Assembly: GCA_026770585.1 (NCBI GenBank)
Contig: MU646505.1
Location: 321,676-331,711, forward strand
Length of the DNA stretch: 10,036 nt
Source: Baffinella frigidus
Taxonomy: Eukaryota > Cryptophyceae > Cryptomonadales > Baffinellaceae
Reading direction: 5' to 3'
In this document: positions 7,044 through 10,036 of the stretch, one piece after another
How positions within the stretch are numbered: position 1 is the first letter of the stretch
Layout: the number at the start of each line of letters is the position of its first letter
Notes under the pieces: model-generated
Told to the model about the DNA's origin: nothing
Databases searched by the model: none
Seen by the model: only the letters and a program-made list of their open reading frames with translations
Made by a program: the position numbers and the translations under genes

Positions 7044-7165
7044 TCCCCCAACCACCCCTAAAATCTGAGGGCACTTTTGAGGAACAAAATTGAAAGTTGG
7101 TCCATGAATGTGGTCTCAGATTTTAAGGTTGTTTAGGGGAACAGATTTTAGGGTTGCTTGGGGGA
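7044..7165. mobile_element. MITE-like inverted-repeat element (122 bp)
   Basis: The left end tcccccaaccacccctaaaatc (7044-7065) pairs with the reverse complement of gattttagggttgcttggggga at the right end (to 7165), with a few mismatches. A second, direct copy of the right arm (cagattttaaggttgtttagggg, about 7117-7139) lies just inside it. There is no coding capacity. No target duplication is evident. Confidence 0.55.
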
Positions 7166-7288
7166 AAACGGCCCGATGTGAGTTTTACTTCACAGGCGGG
7201 CCCTTCCGGAGAGAAAAAAGAAGTTTTCCTCCAATTTGCCAACTATTCCAAGGAGATTTCGATAAGTTTTGATCTGCTACCCCACCCT

Positions 7289-7581
7289 CACTTTTTTGCA
7301 GATCTTTTTGACGAAAAGGCGTTGTCGTTGGGCTTGCGTGGAAGAGAACCATGTCAAACCCTGCGAGATGAACCCTGCCGTTCAGTGTATCCTGAAACAG
7401 GCAAAATCTGGAGGGTTGACCAACAGGTTATTTTGGAGGGTGGACAAACGCAAAATCTGGCACTTTTCGCAGATCTTTTAGCAGCAAAGCGTGAGGGTTA
7501 TTTTTTTTCTGAAGTTGACTGAAACCGGCAGGGTTCATCGCAGGGTTGTGCTGAATGCGTAGAAGAGAACCATCCTCTCCA
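7289..7581. pseudogene. Scrambled fragments of the 5' region of the 3796-4671 gene
   Basis: 7289-7342 is a partial inverted copy of the dispersed repeat. 7339-7411 matches 4657-4750 in the same orientation (gaagagaaccat, gatgaaccctgccg, aggcaaaatctg). 7511-7543 is the reverse complement of 4681-4714 with one gap and one mismatch. 7557-7581 is identical to 4655-4679 over 25 bases, including the start codon and the next few codons (MVLFYA on the minus strand). After those codons the reading diverges, so these are broken 5' fragments and not a second gene. A plus-strand open frame through here (7154-7522, no ATG start) is probably fortuitous. Confidence 0.65.
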
Positions 7582-7684
7582 ACCACCAGCAACCCTTAGC
7601 AGCTTTTACCAGATCCTCCCAAGGATTCGAGTATTCTATCTAAAAAAACATCTTTTCTGTGACCCTGCGGTACGAAACCCTAGG

Positions 7685-7738
7685 GACCTTTAGGGCCTTG
7701 TTCAGGTCTTTAGGTTTTTCGATCTCCCAACATAGGCG
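7685..7738 (+). repeat. Dispersed repeat, partial copy F
   Basis: gacctttagggcc, ggtctttaggttttt and gatctcccaacatagg reproduce the left half of copies A-C; the right half is absent and telomere-like sequence follows at once. Confidence 0.6.
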
Positions 7739-7740
7739 GA

Positions 7741-7910
7741 CATCCTAACCCCTCAACCCTAACCCAAAAATGGCGTGGCTGTCTGCACGAAGGTCGTAAG
7801 TGCTCAAACTCCCGCGCGCAGGCAGCGCGCCGCGCGCCTTTCTGGGCCAAGGGCGCGATCTCTGTCAAGATGCGTCCTCCCCTGCTCGCTGTTGCGCCGT
7901 TTCGCGCACC
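7741..7910. other. GC-rich unique segment, no gene assigned
   Basis: After a few aaccct units the sequence is GC-rich and non-repetitive (gcgcgcaggcagcgcgccgcgcgcc near 7815), with ctgcacgaagg|tcgtaag-like exon texture. I could not build an exon with consistent frame from it. It may be a fragment of coding sequence or a GC island between repeats. Confidence 0.3.
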
Positions 7911-8460
7911 TCAACCCAAACCCCAAACCATAAACCGTAAACCCTAAAACCTCAACCCTCAACTCTCAACCTTCAACCCTAAACCCTAAACCCTAAACCC
8001 TAAACCCTAAACCCTAAACCCTAAACCCTAAACCCTAAACCCTAAACCCTAAACCCTAAACCCTAAACCCCAAACCCTAAACAAAGACCTAACCATCAAC
8101 CATCAACCATCAACCATAAAACCGAACCATAAGCACTCAACCCTGAACCTTAAAACCTGAACCCTAACTCCTAAACCCTAAACCCTAAACCCTAAACCCT
8201 GAAGCCTCAACCCTGAACCCTGTCAACCCTGCACCCAAGCCTGTGAACCCTGCACCCAAAATGTGAACCATGCACCCCAGCCCCTATACCCTGAAGCCTG
8301 AACCCTAAACCCCAAACCCCAAACCATAAACCCTCAACCGTATACCTCATACCTTACACCCTAAACCCTAAACCATAAACCCTAAACCATAAACCATGAA
8401 CCATAAACCATAAACCATAAGCACTCAACCCCAGCCCCTAGACCCTAGACTCTACACTCG
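7911..8460. repeat. Telomere-like repeat block, C-rich on + strand
   Basis: A perfect CCCTAAA array of about 13 units occupies 7977-8070. Degenerate units (ccctgaa, ccctcaa, accataa, ccctaga, ccctaca) flank it on both sides, and some form their own short arrays such as accatca at 8090-8115. CCCTAAA is the complement of the Arabidopsis-type telomere unit TTTAGGG. Being inside a sequence with genes on one side and other repeats on the other, this is an interstitial or subtelomeric block. Confidence 0.92.
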
Positions 8461-8520
8461 GGACCTGCGGGGGCACGGGAAGCGGCGGGTGTCGTCGAGC
8501 GGGGCGCGACACCGCCTGCA
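8461..8520. repeat. GC-rich island, copy 1 (5' 60 nt)
   Basis: Begins ggacctgcgggggcacggga and ends caccgcctgca. It matches copy 2 at 8651 almost throughout and then stops where ccctaca repeats begin. Confidence 0.85.
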
Positions 8521-8650
8521 CCCTACACCCTATACCCCAGACCCTAGACTCTACTCCCCAAAGCCTAGACCCTGGACCCTAGACCCTAGACCCTAGACCC
8601 TACACCCTACACCCTACACCCTACACCCTACAACCAGGACCCTACACCCA
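8521..8650. repeat. CCCTAGA/CCCTACA array
   Basis: Two variants of the seven-base unit form homogenised runs: ccctaga at about 8570-8600 and ccctaca at about 8598-8630. The strand orientation is the same as the CCCTAAA block. Confidence 0.85.
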
Positions 8651-8731
8651 GGACCTGCGGGGGCACGGGAAGCGGGGGGTGTCGTCGAGCGGAGCGCGGC
8701 ACCGCCTGCACGCGCACTCCGAGAACCTGGG
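8651..8731. repeat. GC-rich island, copy 2 (full, about 80 nt)
   Basis: Contains all of copy 1 plus the segment cgcgcactccgagaacctgg found in copy 3. It follows cag and precedes a gt, and on the plus strand one frame is open throughout (DLRGHGKRGVSSSGARHRLH, then AHSENL). So it could be an exon of an unidentified gene or a fragment of one. No start, stop or partner exon is visible. Confidence 0.7.
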
Positions 8732-8755
8732 TTCGTGTTGGAGGTTCAGCTTTCA

Positions 8756-8889
8756 GGGTTTAGGGGATGGGGGATAGGGGATAGGGGATAGGGGATAGGG
8801 GATAGGGGATAGGGGATAGGGGATAGGGGATAGGGGATAGAGGATAGGAGATAGGGGATAGGGGATAGATGATAGGGGATAGGGGATAG
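8756..8889. repeat. GGGGATA heptanucleotide array
   Basis: About 18 near-perfect units of GGGGATA with a few variants (agaggata, aggagata, gatgata). The G-rich strand is now the plus strand, opposite to the CCCTAAA block. Minus-strand open frames reading S-P-I-P-Y-P-L are merely translations of this repeat. Confidence 0.95.
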
Positions 8890-9133
8890 CGGTTCGGAGA
8901 TATGGGGTAGGATGGGGGGTGAAGGTTGTAGGGTGGAGGGTGGAGGAAGCGGTTGTAGGGTTGAAGGGTTCGGGATGCAGGGTTTCGGGTTTCAAGTTGA
9001 GGGTGGTTGAGGGTTGAGGGTTTGCACCAAACGACCAAAACAATGGGTTGAGGGTTCTACGAAACAGAGGAATGGTTCAGACAAGCGGCTACGGAAGGAA
9101 AGGATCCACAGAGGGAACAGGGCTTAGGTTTCG
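8890..9133. repeat. Degenerate G-rich telomere-like sequence with a unique segment
   Basis: 8930-9058 is mostly gggtgga, gggttga, agggttc and gggtttc units. 9059-9130 is largely non-repetitive and leads into GC-rich island copy 3. No gene is supported. Confidence 0.6.
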
Positions 9134-9173
9134 GGAGCGCGGCACCACCTGCACGCGCACTCCGAGAACCTGG
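9134..9173. repeat. GC-rich island, copy 3 (3' 40 nt)
   Basis: ggagcgcggcaccacctgca followed by cgcgcactccgagaacctgg matches the second half of copy 2 with one difference. A gt follows at once, as in copy 2. Confidence 0.8.
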
Positions 9174-9345
9174 TTTGAGGGTGCAGGGTTCAGGGTGGAG
9201 GGTTCAGAGTTTCGGGTGGAGGGTGGAGGGTGGAGGGTGGAGGGTGGAGGGTGGTCCCTCTCTCCCTCTCCCTCTCTCCCTCTCTCCCTCTCTCCCTCTC
9301 TCCCTCTCTCCCTCTCTCCCTCTCTCCCTCTCTCTCTCCTTCCTC
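9174..9345. repeat. GGGTGGA array switching to CTCTCCC array
   Basis: Several perfect GGGTGGA units end at about 9253, where the strand bias flips to pure pyrimidine: tccctctc units of mostly eight bases run to about 9342. The polypurine/polypyrimidine character could adopt triplex or quadruplex structures. Any ORF here is repeat translation. Confidence 0.93.
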
Positions 9346-9643
9346 TTACACGTCACTAACAACCTCTCTCCCCAACGTTGAACTGTGGGCAGAGCGGGTA
9401 GGAGGGTAGGATGGGGAACTCTGACCACAGGAACAGGCCCCAAGACGGAGGAACCACCCATCGAGGGCCCTAGGGGGTATCTCTTAAGTGGCCAGGGGGT
9501 TTAAATGAACCCCAAAGAGGTCCTATGCAGATCCCAGGGCCCTACGGTAGGGTGTATGAGCCTACTCGCCTTTTATTGACTTTATTCAAAAGTCAAAATG
9601 CACGGTGCAAGAATTGAGGCGAGCTTAGACTTCGTTCAGGGTT
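9346..9643. other. Intergenic sequence with small hairpins
   Basis: No gene seen. Two perfect short hairpins occur: ccctac-g-gtaggg (9540-9552) and ttgacttt-attca-aaagtcaa (9576-9596), the latter AT-rich. Confidence 0.5.
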
Positions 9644-10036
9644 AGAGCTATTCCGGTAGGACTTGTCGCATTTTCGATTTCGAAACTTCGAGACTTTGAG
9701 ACTTCATTTGTACCATGAGATTTGAAACGGTGTGTTTTAAAACGATTTACGACCTTTAAAACCTTTTTGAAGTCTGAAATCTTGAAATCTCGCTCTAGAG
9801 CCATTCCGGTAGGACTTGTCGCGTTTTCGAATTTGGAATTTGATAATTTCAGACTTCATTTGTACCATGCGATTTGAAACGGTGTGTTTTAAAACATTTT
9901 ACGACTTTTAAAACCTTTTTGAAGTCTGAAATCTTGAAATCTCGAATTCGAAAACGCGACAAGTCCTAGAGCCAATCTGGTAGGACTTGGCCAAAGCGAA
10001 GTTCGAAGTTGCGAGATTGCGAACTTCTAGATGGAC
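9644..10036. mobile_element. Tandem foldback (inverted-repeat) element array, cut by window end
   Basis: Three units begin with gagcyattccggtaggacttg-like sequence; ggtaggacttg falls at 9655, 9808 and 9979. Unit 2 is a full foldback: 9808-9859 pairs with the reverse complement of 9920-9968 over about 50 bases with few mismatches, around a roughly 60-base AT-rich loop containing gtgtgttttaaaac. Unit 1 has the same left arm (with changes) and loop but lacks the last 20 or so bases of the right arm. Unit 3 diverges after the first 11 bases and is truncated by the window. No ORF is present. This fits a non-autonomous foldback/MITE family that has duplicated in tandem. Confidence 0.8.

Noticed and set aside
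7154-7522. 122-residue plus-strand open frame
   Set aside because: It lacks an ATG start, begins in an inverted-repeat element and crosses scrambled gene-start fragments; no coherent protein character.
7911-8460. CRISPR-like array
   Set aside because: The repeat units are contiguous 7-mers without unique spacers and belong to a eukaryotic telomere-like satellite.
7911-8889. Chromosome end-to-end fusion point
   Set aside because: A fusion would place TTTAGGG before CCCTAAA on the plus strand; here the order is reversed.
8753-9461. Several open frames reading YPLSPIP or SPSLPLSL repeats
   Set aside because: Pure translations of heptanucleotide and octanucleotide microsatellites.

Overview
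The window is nuclear DNA of a eukaryote, probably a microalga. The first gene is cut into short exons by GT..AG introns of about 120-550 bases. Telomere-like CCCTAAA/TTTAGGG repeats lie both inside introns and in a long array, and much of the rest is microsatellite and inverted-repeat sequence. There are no bacterial-style operons or ribosome binding sites. The 7-base telomere-like unit and the GC-rich exons fit a cryptophyte, dinoflagellate, chromerid or green-lineage alga. The sequence alone does not decide the lineage.

Layout. (1) 1-64 is a TA dinucleotide tract. (2) 120-2691 (+) is the 3' part of a multi-exon gene. Seven exons join in one frame, every intron in phase 0, into 228 residues of charged, coiled-coil-like protein ending in a TAG stop; the 5' end is outside the window. 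(3) 2692-3795 has no convincing gene. It holds a G-rich tract just after the stop, a 222-bp inverted-repeat (MITE-like) element and the 3' flank of the next gene. (4) 3796-4671 (-) is an intronless ORF for a 291-residue, very basic protein of unknown family. (5) 4672-5399 is a divergent intergenic region with two copies of a roughly 120-bp dispersed repeat. (6) 5400-6047 (+) is an ORF for a 215-residue E/A/R-rich helical protein with an internal repeat, followed directly by a G-rich tract. (7) 6048-7740 is non-coding. It holds an inverted copy of the dispersed repeat, a 122-bp inverted-repeat element, and scrambled fragments of the 5' end of the 4671 gene. (8) 7741-9345 is satellite-like: degenerate and perfect CCCTAAA repeats, a GC-rich island present three times, then GGGGATA, GGGTGGA and CTCTCCC tracts. 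(9) 9346-9643 is ordinary intergenic sequence. (10) 9644-10036 is a nested tandem and foldback repeat running off the window end.

No shared pathway can be assigned to the three genes. The first resembles ciliary or cytoskeletal coiled-coil proteins only in general character. The other two are compositionally biased and may be lineage-specific. The most informative signals are structural: a duplicated exon-like segment, a dispersed module that includes the start region of the minus-strand gene, the triplicated GC-rich island, and the foldback array. I did not find a clear new defence or metabolic system.
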